Positions 1 through 8,468 of a DNA stretch of 64,000 bases are shown piece after piece. How positions within the stretch are numbered: the stretch's first letter is position 1; each line of letters starts with the position of its first letter. This DNA is from an uncultured Muribaculaceae bacterium. Its GTDB lineage: Bacteria; Bacteroidota; Bacteroidia; Bacteroidales; Muribaculaceae. Both the position numbers and the translations under genes were made by a program. Below the pieces are notes generated by a model, which made no database searches, was not told the DNA's origin, and worked only from the letters and a program-made list of their open reading frames with translations. The stretch spans positions 1 to 64,000 of the forward strand of contig CANRPJ010000001.1 of assembly GCA_947632485.1 (NCBI GenBank), read 5' to 3'.

Positions 1-48
1 TCCGACCTGCCATTCTTCATGTACCGAGTCAGTCGGATATTCGGTTAG
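1..48 (+). CDS. 3' end of an unidentified gene (partial)
   Basis: Frame 1 reads fifteen codons (SDLPFFMYRVSRIFG) and a TAG at 46-48. The hydrophobic/aromatic ending is plausible for a membrane or envelope protein, and a hairpin at 80-108 lies just downstream. Only the tail is in the window and the other two + frames are also open here, so this is a weak inference. Confidence 0.3.
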   Translation, partial: SDLPFFMYRVSRIFG

Positions 49-79
49 CCCTGCCACGGAACTACGCCGCTGCTCCCAA

Positions 80-108
80 AGCCTCCGGTCGATGGCTGAC
101 CGGAGGCT
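80..108. terminator. Hairpin between convergent genes
   Basis: A perfect 10-bp stem (GCCTCCGGTC / GACCGGAGGC, plus one A-T pair) with a 7-base loop lies between the + strand stop at 48 and the OmpA stop at 129. Only a short TTT follows on the - strand, so it is a weak intrinsic terminator, possibly serving both directions. Confidence 0.45.
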
Positions 109-128
109 CTGTTCAGGTATTTGAAAGT

Positions 129-884
129 TTATCTTCCTTCTTCTGCATTTTGGATCATCTGCTCATTTGCAGTGATATAGAGCTCTACGCGCCGGTTCTG
201 TGCGCGACCTTCAGGCGTGGCGTTAGAGGCTATCGGATCGTTCCAGCCGCGTCCTATGGCTTTTAGACGGGAGGCAGAAATTCCCTGTCCAATCAGATAA
301 TTCATCACTGCGTCAGCACGCTCCTGCGACAGGCGCATATTGAGCGCCTCGGAACCGGTGTTGTCAGTAAAACCAATTATAGTCACATCTGTCTGAGGAT
401 ACTGGCTGAGATTATAAGCTACGCGGGAAAGGGCAGCCTGAGCCTCTGCGCTGAGAGCTGAAGAACCAGTCTTGAAAAGAATAGCATTGCCGAGCACGAG
501 ACGGATAGCATCAAGATTATTGCTATCTTTCACTGTCTCTACGATATAGGTAGTGTCGCGCTGCGAGGCGAGTTCTTTCACCGATGCCAGCTCCTTTTCA
601 AGACTCTGGCGCTGCTTCTGCATCTGGTTGCCGACCACTGCACCTGTACCTGCTCCCAGAGCACCTCCTACCAGGGCTCCAATCCAGGCACCGCGGCCGC
701 CGCCGATTATCGCACCGATACCGGTGCCTACTGCTGCTCCGGCTGCGCCGCCGGCAGTAGCTCCCTGACCGGTCTGGCTCATGGAGTCCCAAGTATTTTT
801 CAAACTATTGCACCCAGCGGGGAGCAGCATGGCGAGGCAAAGCGCCCCGGCCGAAAGTTTTGTAGTGATCGATTTGCGAGTCAT
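129..884 (-). CDS. OmpA-family lipoprotein with glycine zipper
   Basis: The 251-residue protein opens with a lipoprotein signal (lipobox LPAGC, lipidated Cys25). A glycine-zipper segment of alternating Gly and small residues follows at about 43-88, then a short coiled stretch and a C-terminal OmpA/MotB peptidoglycan-binding domain (about 130-245) ending in the typical NRRVELYI. Members of this YiaD-like group are anchored in the outer membrane and grip peptidoglycan through the OmpA domain; the glycine zipper probably inserts in or oligomerises at the membrane. It is the last gene of a - strand run behind the DoxX-like gene, with a 68-base gap and no recognisable -7 box of its own, so it may be cotranscribed. 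Family call is firm; the exact role is unknown. Confidence 0.9.
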   Translation of the reverse strand: MTRKSITTKLSAGALCLAMLLPAGCNSLKNTWDSMSQTGQGATAGGAAGAAVGTGIGAIIGGGRGAWIGALVGGALGAGTGAVVGNQMQKQRQSLEKELASVKELASQRDTTYIVETVKDSNNLDAIRLVLGNAILFKTGSSALSAEAQAALSRVAYNLSQYPQTDVTIIGFTDNTGSEALNMRLSQERADAVMNYLIGQGISASRLKAIGRGWNDPIASNATPEGRAQNRRVELYITANEQMIQNAEEGR

Positions 885-952
885 AGCATTGCCGATTAAT
901 AGTTTCTATGCTATCAACTCTTTAAGGAATCAGAAAGTTCACGACCGGTTCA

Positions 953-2224
953 TCATCTTTTACGGTATAATCTCAGGAGAGCCGGTAAAAGTGAGAGGCC
1001 GACAAGCGCTGCCATGCAGGCGAGCCACAGAAGAGAAATGTTTCGTATCAGCCCAGTGTCATCGCGTTGAAATTCTTCAAGTTTTTTTGCTCCGCCAGTT
1101 TCAAATCGGTTTGCCGGGAGAGCTCTAAGGGTTGATTTCCATTCGATTCTGTTACCCTTGGTGAATACAACCGAAGGATTGCCGCGCGCCACCTCCTTTA
1201 TAGCCGTATCTTCAGCAGTATAAAGAGGGTAGTCAGGCATGGAAAGATCTGTCCAGCGCTCCGCTTCCGGACCGGAAGACCCCAATACTGCCGCTACCTC
1301 AATATCTTTGGAACGGCACCAACGCACTAACGCATTGATCTGATAAGTAGAAGCGATCGAAACAGCACGAAGATCGGGGAAAAGAAGCCACACTTTCTGA
1401 CCTTTTTCTGCTTCTGTAGCCAAAGAGTCTGTAAGATCTTCATTTCCCTCGAGATCCCATAGTCGGAGAGCTCCTTGATCGTCAGTGTCGGTTTTACCGC
1501 GCCTATCTACGAAGGTCCAACCTTCTGACTCATCAGGCACTGATTCAAGATCAAATTCCTGCTGCTTACCATCTTTTTCATAGATGAATACCATCTGCCC
1601 GGTGCTCTCAGACTCATCGGCGTCGGCCCTGAGAAACTCTGACCCCTCCGGAAACGGCCGGAAATCTATCAGAGGTTGCTGAATGTAGCCGTAGAGACCG
1701 ATTGCTACAATATAGACTCCGGTGACAAGAAAGGCCAGCCATTGCAGCGAAGGTGTAACCATTGCACGGCATCGCGGAGAAAACTTAATGAGCCATACCA
1801 CTCCGAGCGATATGACTACGTTTTTCCAGAATGTAGCTGTGTTGGAAATTACCCAGGCATCGCCGAAACAACCACAGTCGGCTACAGGGTCAGAAAGTAC
1901 AATCCATGCCGTAAGAGGCAGCATCACTAACATGAAAGCCGCTGCTATCCAGGGAGTGACCCTGCGGCAGCAGCCGAAGCAGAGGAAAACTCCGGTTACG
2001 AACTCTGCTCCAAAAAGCATGAATACCCCGACGAGCACCACGCTTACCGGCAGCGAGATTTGAAGCACCGACAAATAGTCTAAAGTCTTATAGAGAGTGC
2101 CCCAGGGATCTACAGCCTTTACGAATCCGGCAAACAGGAATACACCTCCAACAGCCAGACGCATGGCCCAGGTGAGAGGAGATATCCATGCGGGAGGGAG
2201 CTCCGATCGAAGAGGAAGTCTCAT
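953..2224 (-). CDS. DoxX/MauE-like membrane protein with redox-like domain
   Basis: 423 residues. The N-terminal ~170 residues are a four-helix DoxX/MauE-type membrane domain, including the GCFGDAWVISN segment near residue 118. A hydrophilic linker follows, then a thioredoxin-fold-like region (about 270-385) with no CxxC active site, and a final transmembrane helix (about 397-418). This combination is typical of the Bacteroidota BT_3928-like family; MauE-type proteins are linked to disulfide or respiratory chemistry, but the substrate here is unknown. Its ATG overlaps the DUF1599 stop by four bases (2221-2224), so the two are translationally coupled. From memory, the pair often sits beside triosephosphate isomerase in Bacteroides; here OmpA follows instead. 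Confidence 0.8.
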   Translation of the reverse strand: MRLPLRSELPPAWISPLTWAMRLAVGGVFLFAGFVKAVDPWGTLYKTLDYLSVLQISLPVSVVLVGVFMLFGAEFVTGVFLCFGCCRRVTPWIAAAFMLVMLPLTAWIVLSDPVADCGCFGDAWVISNTATFWKNVVISLGVVWLIKFSPRCRAMVTPSLQWLAFLVTGVYIVAIGLYGYIQQPLIDFRPFPEGSEFLRADADESESTGQMVFIYEKDGKQQEFDLESVPDESEGWTFVDRRGKTDTDDQGALRLWDLEGNEDLTDSLATEAEKGQKVWLLFPDLRAVSIASTYQINALVRWCRSKDIEVAAVLGSSGPEAERWTDLSMPDYPLYTAEDTAIKEVARGNPSVVFTKGNRIEWKSTLRALPANRFETGGAKKLEEFQRDDTGLIRNISLLWLACMAALVGLSLLPALLRLYRKR

Positions 2225-2772
2225 GATGCTTTCTCAGCCGGCTCTACCACGAGCTTAATTAGTGAAAACAGAGAGTAGACTATCATATCCATATAGTTGG
2301 CATCGACGCCTTCAGATATAAGGGTATGTCCGGCATGGTCTTCGATTTCGCGTGTACGCCGTAGTTTCTGGAGAATGATATCGGTAATGCTGCTTACCCG
2401 CATAGCTCTCCACGCCTCGTCATAATCGTGATTCTTGTCGGCCATGAGTTTAGTAGCCTGCTCTATCCATTTGTCGTATAGATCCATAGCCTCTTTAGCC
2501 GGCAGATTGTCAGTGCCGGGAAGAGATAGCTGGATAAGCGCCATCACGGCATAGTTCACAATCCCGATATATTCCGTTGAAATACCTTCTCCTACCCGGT
2601 TTTCGCCTTTTTCCTCAATAGATCTGATTCTGCTGGCCTTAATGAGTATCTGGTCAGTAAGCGAAGATGGACGCATCACCCGCCATGATGTGCCGTAATC
2701 GGCAAGTTTCTTTTCATAGACGTCGCGGCATAACGCTTTCGCCTGGGCAAATTGTCGCTCTGTTTTACTCAT
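2221..2772 (-). CDS. DUF1599 domain protein
   Basis: 183 residues from the ATG at 2772; the ten extra upstream residues of the longer reading frame are not family-like. The protein is an internal duplication: a repeat with WRVMRPSSLTDQILIKASR is echoed about 80 residues later by WRAMRVSSITDIILQKLRR, each half carrying a short KxxDYGxSWR-like or KNHDYDEAWR motif. These features define DUF1599, a Bacteroidota family of small all-helical proteins resembling nucleotide pyrophosphohydrolase-type folds; no activity is established as far as I know. It heads the - strand operon with the DoxX-like gene (four-base overlap) and has a TACCTTTG -7 box at 2800-2807. Confidence 0.88.
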   Translation of the reverse strand: MSKTERQFAQAKALCRDVYEKKLADYGTSWRVMRPSSLTDQILIKASRIRSIEEKGENRVGEGISTEYIGIVNYAVMALIQLSLPGTDNLPAKEAMDLYDKWIEQATKLMADKNHDYDEAWRAMRVSSITDIILQKLRRTREIEDHAGHTLISEGVDANYMDMIVYSLFSLIKLVVEPAEKAS

Positions 2773-2799
2773 AGCTTCGGAGATTTGAGATTGTAGCCA

Positions 2800-2807
2800 C
2801 AAAGGTA
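2800..2807 (-). promoter_or_regulatory. -7 box upstream of DUF1599
   Basis: TACCTTTG on the - strand matches the Bacteroidota TAnnTTTG box. Predicted start near 2796, giving a leader of about 24 bases to the ATG at 2772. No convincing -33 TTTG was found. Confidence 0.55.
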
Positions 2808-2894
2808 AGCATTTTTTCGCAGCCAGAGGCAGAAGGCCATTATATCGCTGAATCTTAGTGTGTTTGGTGTGTTAAAATTTTGAAAATTAAAAAG

Positions 2895-2925
2895 TTGCCT
2901 ATGTCCTAAAATTTTTGTAACTTTG
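2895..2925 (+). promoter_or_regulatory. cutC promoter (-33 TTG, -7 TAACTTTG)
   Basis: TTG at 2895-2897, a 20-base spacer, then TAACTTTG at 2918-2925: both elements and spacing fit the Bacteroidota housekeeping promoter. The predicted transcription start (about 2929) falls on the upstream ATG at 2930, which favours the internal ATG at 2945 as the real cutC start. Confidence 0.75.
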
Positions 2926-2944
2926 TTACATGAATGGGAGAAAG

Positions 2945-3616
2945 ATGTTTGAGGCATGCACGGCGTCGGTAGCCGATGTTAAAGCCGCGCGTGTGGGAGG
3001 AGCCGCGCGGATAGAGTTGTGCGAAGCCTTGGAGTTAGATGGGCTTACGCCTTCATCGGATTTGCTCAGAGCTGCTATTATGGAGAAGGGAGGAATGGCA
3101 GTGAATGTGCTGATCCGGAGCAGGGCTGGAGATTTTGTTTACACTCAGGAGGAAGGGGAGGTTATGCGCCGCCAGATTCGCGAGGCGCTTGATGCCGGGG
3201 CCGATGGGGTAGTGGTTGGTGCTCTTACTCCTGAAGGAGATATTGATGAGAATCTGTGCAGGCTTTGGCTTGATGAGGCCGGCAATGATGTGGAGGTCAC
3301 ATTTCACAGGGCTTTTGACCGATGCCGCGACAGGAAATCGGGGTTAGAGAAGCTAATCAGTATGGGCTTTGCCAGAGTGCTGACATCAGCGGGAAAACCT
3401 ACTGCTCCTGAGGGGATATACGGGCTTAAGGAGCTTGTGGGGCAGGCGGCCGGTAGAATAGTGATTATGCCTGGTGGGGGAGTAAAGAGCGAGAATGCTG
3501 AAGAGATCCTTAAAACGACTGGCGCGAAAGAGCTTCACGGGTCAGCGCGTAAAGGCTCTAACCATACACAAAGCGGGGAAGTGGCCGCAATAGTAAACAT
3601 ATTGAAAGAGAGTTGA
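2945..3616 (+). CDS. cutC: Copper homeostasis protein CutC
   Basis: 223 residues forming one TIM-barrel CutC domain. Visible family landmarks are the start MFEACTASVADVKAA, RIELCEALELDGLTPS near residues 24-39, DGVVVGALTPEGDID mid-protein, TFHRAFDR, and the late motif GGGVKSENAEEIL. An upstream ATG at 2930 would add five residues, but the 2945 ATG matches family starts, has a purine-rich GGGAGAAAG in front and lies downstream of the predicted transcript start. CutC proteins are cytoplasmic and historically tied to copper tolerance; the biochemical role is still debated. The gene ends two bases before the secreted transglutaminase-like gene, so the two are likely cotranscribed. Confidence 0.9.
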   Translation: MFEACTASVADVKAARVGGAARIELCEALELDGLTPSSDLLRAAIMEKGGMAVNVLIRSRAGDFVYTQEEGEVMRRQIREALDAGADGVVVGALTPEGDIDENLCRLWLDEAGNDVEVTFHRAFDRCRDRKSGLEKLISMGFARVLTSAGKPTAPEGIYGLKELVGQAAGRIVIMPGGGVKSENAEEILKTTGAKELHGSARKGSNHTQSGEVAAIVNILKES

Positions 3617-3618
3617 CA

Positions 3619-6144
3619 ATGAAGAATGTGCTGTTGGTATGTGCATTAGCTGCCACACTGCTGGCAAGTGCACAGACACCGGAAGAGACTCGAGAGCTCG
3701 ATTGGCTTTATAGCTATATGTCAGTGCCTGATTCGGCTGATTATTCGAGAACCTTCTACCTTGACAACGTTAGATCGGCGCTGCAGGCGCGTAAGGAGAT
3801 GCCCTGGGGTAAGATTGTTCCCGATAGGGAGTGGCGCCATTTCGTGCTACCGGTCAGAGTCAACAATGAGAATCTCGATTCGTCGCGAATGGTGTTCTAC
3901 AAAGAACTGAAACCGAGGCTCGAAGGATTGTCAATGACCGATGCCGCACTGGAGGTGAACCATTGGGCTCATGAGAAGGTGACCTATCAGCCCTCTGACG
4001 CCCGCACGAGCAGTCCGCTTGTCACTGTATCGAATGCTCTTGGCCGCTGTGGCGAGGAGTCGACTTTTGTAGTGGCTGCTCTCAGGGCTGTAGGGATTCC
4101 TGCGCGCCAGATTTATACTCCCAGATGGGCTCATACAGATGATAATCATGCCTGGGTTGAGGTGTGGACAGATGGAGCCTGGCATTATCTCGGGGCCTGC
4201 GAGCCGGAGGCGATTCTTGATCTCGCATGGTTCAATCAGCCGGCTTCGCGCGGCATGCTGATGAGTACAAGGGTGATCGGGGAATACGACGGGTCGGAAG
4301 AGGTGTTGAGCCGCGATGACCTCTATACCAATATCAATGTCACGGCTAATTATGCTCCGGTGAGAGATGCTAAAGTCAAAGTGATTTCGGCTGACGGTAG
4401 ACCGGTTGAAGATGCCGAGGTATCGTTCAGACTCTACAATTATGCCGAGTTTTATCCGCTTGCAGTCAAGAAATCGGACAAGAATGGAAATGCCCAACTC
4501 ACCGTAGGTTATGGCGATCTCCTCGTTTTCGCACGCAAAGATGGCCATTTCGGTTTTGCTAAAGCTACCCCGGAGGCGGAAGTAACTGAGATTAAGCTAT
4601 CTCTTGATAAGGATAGCAAAGGTAGCTGGGATTTTGACATTGTGCCTCCCAAGGCATCGGCTACTCTGCCCACTCCGACCCCTGAAGCCGCTGCGCTGAA
4701 TGAGGAAAGGAAGGCAGCTGAGGATTCCATCAGGAAATCTTATGAGGCGACCTTTGCAACAGCGGAAGATGCGGTTAAACTGGCTCAGAAAGCAGGGGTG
4801 CCGGAGTTTCAGGAGAGAATTTCGGCCGTGCTTACCGCTTCGAGAGGGAATCACAAAGTGTTGAGTCAAATTCTTGAAGGATTAGATAGAGAAAAATTCA
4901 CAAAGGTGCTGACACTGCTTGAGGTCGTGAATGAGAAAGATTTGCACGACTTAACTGCAGAAGTGGTTTACGACCATTTGGACAAAACACCGGTATTCGA
5001 TTCGCCTTTCTACAACGAGTATGTGCTGAATCCCCGCGTGGATAATGAAATGCTCACACCTTACAAGGAATTCTTCGTATCGAGGTTTCCCGCTTCTGAG
5101 ATAGCACAATTCAAGGCCTCTCCAGAGAGATGGGTAGAATGGGTAAAGGATTCCGTAGGGACGCGTAGTGACCGAAATCCCTTGGGGTTACGCATGTCTC
5201 CACAGTCGGTATGGAAAGACCGCAGTGCTGATGCTCGGTCCAAAGCTATATTTTTTGTGACGGGCGCGAGAAGCTTCGGTATCCCGGCCAGGATAGATCC
5301 TGTCACCGGTAAAGTGCAGTGGCATGCCGCTCAAGGCGGAGGCTGGCATGATGCAATGTTGGAGGTTGTACAGACAGAAAGTAGAGATTCTCAGACTCCA
5401 AAAGGTGTTCTGAAGTTGAAGGCAGCGAATGAAGGTCGCCTTTATGATCCCGTATATTTTTCGCACTTTACGGTGGCAAAGCTGAATGATGGATCTCCTG
5501 AGACTCTGGGCTTCCCTGAGGGTGCGCCTTTGTCGCAGCTTGAAAAGGAGATTAGTCTTGATGCCGGTCAGTATATGCTTACCACCGGGCAAAGAATGGC
5601 TGATGGATCAGTGCTTACCCGCAATGTGCTTTTCCAGATTGAACCGGGAAAGGTTGTTGAGATGCCGGTAGAGATTCGACAGGACTCAACGGGTGTGCAG
5701 GTGATAGGGCAGTTTAACTCGGAAAATCTTTACCACGATAAGAATGTAGGCGAGAAGTCTTTACTATCTACTACAGGCCGAGGCTACTATGTGCTGATAC
5801 TTGGTGCGTCGGGCCATGAGCCTACAGCCCATGTGCTCAACGATATATCAGCTGTAAAAGCAGATCTCGAGAAAGCGGGTACTCCTATAGTGATGCTTCT
5901 TCGCGATGAAGATGAGTTTTCAAGGTTTGATGCATCGCTCTATCCGAATCTTCCTTCTACACTCACGTTAGGTGCTGATATAGATGGAGCTATAGCGAAG
6001 GAACTGAAGGAGAATCTCGAACTATCAGATGGCGAGCTGCCGATTGTAGTAGTGGCTGATACATTCAACCGGGTTGTTTATGTGGCAACCGGATATGCCA
6101 TCGGTACCGGCGACCGCCTCCTTGATCTCTTATCCCGACTTTGA
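3619..6144 (+). CDS. Secreted transglutaminase-like multidomain protein
   Basis: 841 residues from the ATG at 3619 (a TTG two codons earlier is less likely). A signal peptide (MKNVLLVCALAATLLASAQ) sends it to the periplasm or cell surface. A transglutaminase/papain-like domain follows, with Cys in GRCGEEST, His in DDNHAWVEVW and a later Asp/Glu (about residues 130-200). Next come a carboxypeptidase-regulatory-like beta domain (about 250-320), a charged helical linker, a second transglutaminase-like segment (SFGIPARIDPVTG ... GGWHDAMLEV, about 540-585) whose expected nucleophile Cys is absent, and a C-terminal thioredoxin-fold-like domain without CxxC. Similar multidomain proteins are common in Bacteroidales; cysteine peptidase or crosslinking activity is inferred. 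It sits two bases after cutC and just before the tgt promoter. Confidence 0.78.
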   Translation: MKNVLLVCALAATLLASAQTPEETRELDWLYSYMSVPDSADYSRTFYLDNVRSALQARKEMPWGKIVPDREWRHFVLPVRVNNENLDSSRMVFYKELKPRLEGLSMTDAALEVNHWAHEKVTYQPSDARTSSPLVTVSNALGRCGEESTFVVAALRAVGIPARQIYTPRWAHTDDNHAWVEVWTDGAWHYLGACEPEAILDLAWFNQPASRGMLMSTRVIGEYDGSEEVLSRDDLYTNINVTANYAPVRDAKVKVISADGRPVEDAEVSFRLYNYAEFYPLAVKKSDKNGNAQLTVGYGDLLVFARKDGHFGFAKATPEAEVTEIKLSLDKDSKGSWDFDIVPPKASATLPTPTPEAAALNEERKAAEDSIRKSYEATFATAEDAVKLAQKAGVPEFQERISAVLTASRGNHKVLSQILEGLDREKFTKVLTLLEVVNEKDLHDLTAEVVYDHLDKTPVFDSPFYNEYVLNPRVDNEMLTPYKEFFVSRFPASEIAQFKASPERWVEWVKDSVGTRSDRNPLGLRMSPQSVWKDRSADARSKAIFFVTGARSFGIPARIDPVTGKVQWHAAQGGGWHDAMLEVVQTESRDSQTPKGVLKLKAANEGRLYDPVYFSHFTVAKLNDGSPETLGFPEGAPLSQLEKEISLDAGQYMLTTGQRMADGSVLTRNVLFQIEPGKVVEMPVEIRQDSTGVQVIGQFNSENLYHDKNVGEKSLLSTTGRGYYVLILGASGHEPTAHVLNDISAVKADLEKAGTPIVMLLRDEDEFSRFDASLYPNLPSTLTLGADIDGAIAKELKENLELSDGELPIVVVADTFNRVVYVATGYAIGTGDRLLDLLSRL

Positions 6145-6153
6145 GAATGGAAC

Positions 6154-6184
6154 TTTGCCGCCCCGCAGGAATTGAGTAACTTTG
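6154..6184 (+). promoter_or_regulatory. tgt promoter (-33 TTTG, -7 TAACTTTG)
   Basis: TTTG at 6154-6157, a 19-base spacer and TAACTTTG at 6177-6184 form a textbook Bacteroidota promoter squeezed between the preceding stop (6144) and the tgt ATG (6190). The predicted start (about 6188) leaves almost no leader. Confidence 0.8.
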
Positions 6185-6189
6185 CGACC

Positions 6190-7320
6190 ATGCAATTTCT
6201 GTTAGAAGCTACAGCCCCGGATTCGCGGGCACGGGCCGGAGTGCTTGAAACAGGCCACGGACCTATTCAAACCCCTATCTTCATGCCGGTGGGCACGGTA
6301 GGGAGTGTGAAAGGAGTGCATCAGCGCGAGCTGAGAGATGATATAAAGGCTCAGATTATTCTTGGCAATACTTATCATCTTTATCTTCGGCCCGGCACTG
6401 AGTTACTGCAGAAAGCAGGTGGTCTCCATAAGTTTATGGGGTGGGAGCGCCCTATCCTCACAGATTCAGGAGGGTATCAGGTGTTTTCGCTTGCTGACCG
6501 CAGGAAGCTCACTGAAGAGGGCGCCCATTTCAGCAGTCATATTGATGGCAGCCGGCATCTGTTCACGCCAGAAAAGGTTGTGGATATTGAGCGGCAGATC
6601 GGAGCCGATATCATGATGGCTCTCGATGAATGCACCCCCGGTACTGCCGACAGAAGCTATGCCCGGAAAAGTCTCGACCTTACGATGCGATGGCTTGAAA
6701 GGGGCTGGAAGCAGTTTAAGGAGACTGAACCGCTCTACGGGTATGAGCAGGCATTTTTCCCTATCGTGCAGGGTTGCGTGTATCTTGATATGAGGCGTGA
6801 AGCTGCAGAGAGAGTGGCTGAATACGGCGCGGTAGGAAATGCCATCGGTGGTCTCGCAGTAGGGGAGCCAGCTGAAACCATGTATGAGATGATCGATGTG
6901 GTCAATGAAATCCTACCTTCCGATAGGCCACGTTATCTAATGGGTGTAGGTACTCCTGCTAATATTCTTGAAGCTATCGACAGAGGAGTAGACATGATGG
7001 ACTGCGTTATGCCGACGCGTAATGGCCGCAACGGTATGCTCTTTACGCGCAATGGCATCTTGAACATGCGCAATCACAAATGGGCCGATGATCTGACACC
7101 TCTTGATGAAGGAGGTGCATCGTGGGTTGATGAGGTGTACTCCAAGGCTTATGTGCGCCATCTTTTCATTGCGGGAGAGCTACTTGCCCTACAGATAGCA
7201 TCGATCCATAACCTGGCATTCTATCTATGGCTTGTAGGAGAAGCCCGCAAGCATATTGTTGAGGGTGATTTTGCCAGCTGGAAGAAGGAGATGGTGCGAA
7301 ATGTGACGAGGCGTCTATGA
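6190..7320 (+). CDS. tgt: tRNA-guanine transglycosylase (queuosine)
   Basis: 376 residues from the ATG at 6190; an in-frame TTG at 6172 lies upstream of the -7 box and is rejected. The enzyme exchanges G34 of GUN-anticodon tRNAs for the queuine precursor. Visible motifs are FMPVGTVGSVKGV, the catalytic Asp in LTDSGGYQVFSL, GGLAVGE, and DCVMPTRNGRNG with the nucleophile Asp region. In the C-terminal region the usual CxCxxC zinc ligands are missing: the equivalent stretch reads GGASWVDEVYSKAYVRHLF, though the later IHNLAFYLWL histidine is kept. Fold and active site are otherwise complete, so I expect a working enzyme. It overlaps the permease start by ATGA. Confidence 0.95.
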   Translation: MQFLLEATAPDSRARAGVLETGHGPIQTPIFMPVGTVGSVKGVHQRELRDDIKAQIILGNTYHLYLRPGTELLQKAGGLHKFMGWERPILTDSGGYQVFSLADRRKLTEEGAHFSSHIDGSRHLFTPEKVVDIERQIGADIMMALDECTPGTADRSYARKSLDLTMRWLERGWKQFKETEPLYGYEQAFFPIVQGCVYLDMRREAAERVAEYGAVGNAIGGLAVGEPAETMYEMIDVVNEILPSDRPRYLMGVGTPANILEAIDRGVDMMDCVMPTRNGRNGMLFTRNGILNMRNHKWADDLTPLDEGGASWVDEVYSKAYVRHLFIAGELLALQIASIHNLAFYLWLVGEARKHIVEGDFASWKKEMVRNVTRRL

Positions 7321-8468
7321 ACAGGTGGGTCAGAATAGTGAGGATCAGTTTCATGAGGCAGCTGCGCCGGAGGCGGCGTAAAACCTCATGGGGCTTCAAA
7401 GTGCTCGATCTTTACATTCTGAAGAAGTTTTTGGGTACATATTTCCTTGCCACCCTGCTGTTTCTGGCCGTCATAGCAATGTTTGATGTCACGGAGAAAC
7501 TTGATGCCTTCCTTACCGCTCCTTTGAAAGAGACGATATTTGACTATTTCTTCTCTTTCCTGCCTTATTTCGGTAATCAGCTGTCTCCGCTGTTCGTATT
7601 TATTACGGTCATCTTCTTTACATCGAAGATGGCTTCTAACTCTGAAATAATAGCGATTCTGGCGAGTGGTGTCAGTTTCAGGAGACTTTTGCGACCCTAT
7701 ATGGTGGGAGCTGCCATTATAGCTGCTTTCACATTCATGCTCAGTAATTACTGGATTCCTCCTACCAACGTGAAGCGAATTGCTTATACCAATAAGTATG
7801 TGAAAAACAAGCGGGTAGAGGCAGGAGTTAATATCCAGCTTCAGGTAGAGCCCGGAGTAGTGGCTTATATAGGGCGTTTCGATGATCCTTCCAAGACTGG
7901 CTATAGGTTCTCCCTTGATAAGTTTGAAGGAAAGACAATCGTAAGCCGCATGACGGCTCAGTCGATAGTCTACGACTCGCTGAAACCTTATCATTGGCAG
8001 GTGCGCGACTATATGATTCGCAATTTCGACGGCATGAACGAGAAGGTATCTCACGGACGACGTCTGGATACGATTCTGGCTGTAGAGCCGAGAGATTTTC
8101 TTATTTCGAGTCAGGATCAGGAAGCGATGACAACTCCTCAGATATCTGATTTCGTGGAGAAGCAGAAGATGAGGGGATTGGCGAATATCCAGAAGTTTGA
8201 AATCGAGAAGGAGAAGCGCTACGCTGCTACGGGAGCTGCTTTCATTCTTACTCTCATAGGCATGGCTTTGTCGTCGAAGAAGGTTAAGGGCGGTATGGGT
8301 CTTAATATCGGCATCGGACTCGGACTGAGCTTCAGCTATATTCTTTTCTCGACTGTGACCAGTTCTTTTGCCATCTCAGGTCTTACGAGTGCAGCCGTGG
8401 CCATGTGGATTCCAAACGTGATCTATCTCGCTATCGGAATCTTCTTATATTTCAGAGCTGCCCGTTGA
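7317..8468 (+). CDS. LptF/LptG-family permease
   Basis: 383 residues of the YjgP/YjgQ family, the inner-membrane half of the machine that pulls lipopolysaccharide out of the inner membrane. After a basic N-terminus come helices at about 38-60, 80-105 and 120-140, a large periplasmic beta-jellyroll-like region (about 150-290), then three C-terminal helices. The ATG at 7317 shares ATGA with the tgt stop; an internal ATG at 7353 is possible, since typical members start close to the DLYILKKFLGTYF motif. Whether it is the F or the G subunit cannot be told. LptB is encoded about 10 kb away. Its last 17 bases overlap the convergent folK-like gene. Confidence 0.88.
   Translation: MNRWVRIVRISFMRQLRRRRRKTSWGFKVLDLYILKKFLGTYFLATLLFLAVIAMFDVTEKLDAFLTAPLKETIFDYFFSFLPYFGNQLSPLFVFITVIFFTSKMASNSEIIAILASGVSFRRLLRPYMVGAAIIAAFTFMLSNYWIPPTNVKRIAYTNKYVKNKRVEAGVNIQLQVEPGVVAYIGRFDDPSKTGYRFSLDKFEGKTIVSRMTAQSIVYDSLKPYHWQVRDYMIRNFDGMNEKVSHGRRLDTILAVEPRDFLISSQDQEAMTTPQISDFVEKQKMRGLANIQKFEIEKEKRYAATGAAFILTLIGMALSSKKVKGGMGLNIGIGLGLSFSYILFSTVTSSFAISGLTSAAVAMWIPNVIYLAIGIFLYFRAAR

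Noticed and set aside
2826-2929. Riboswitch or metal operator ahead of cutC
   Set aside because: The spacer is AT-rich with only a short AAAATTTTGAAAATT symmetry; no recognisable riboswitch fold, and the predicted leader is only about 16 bases.
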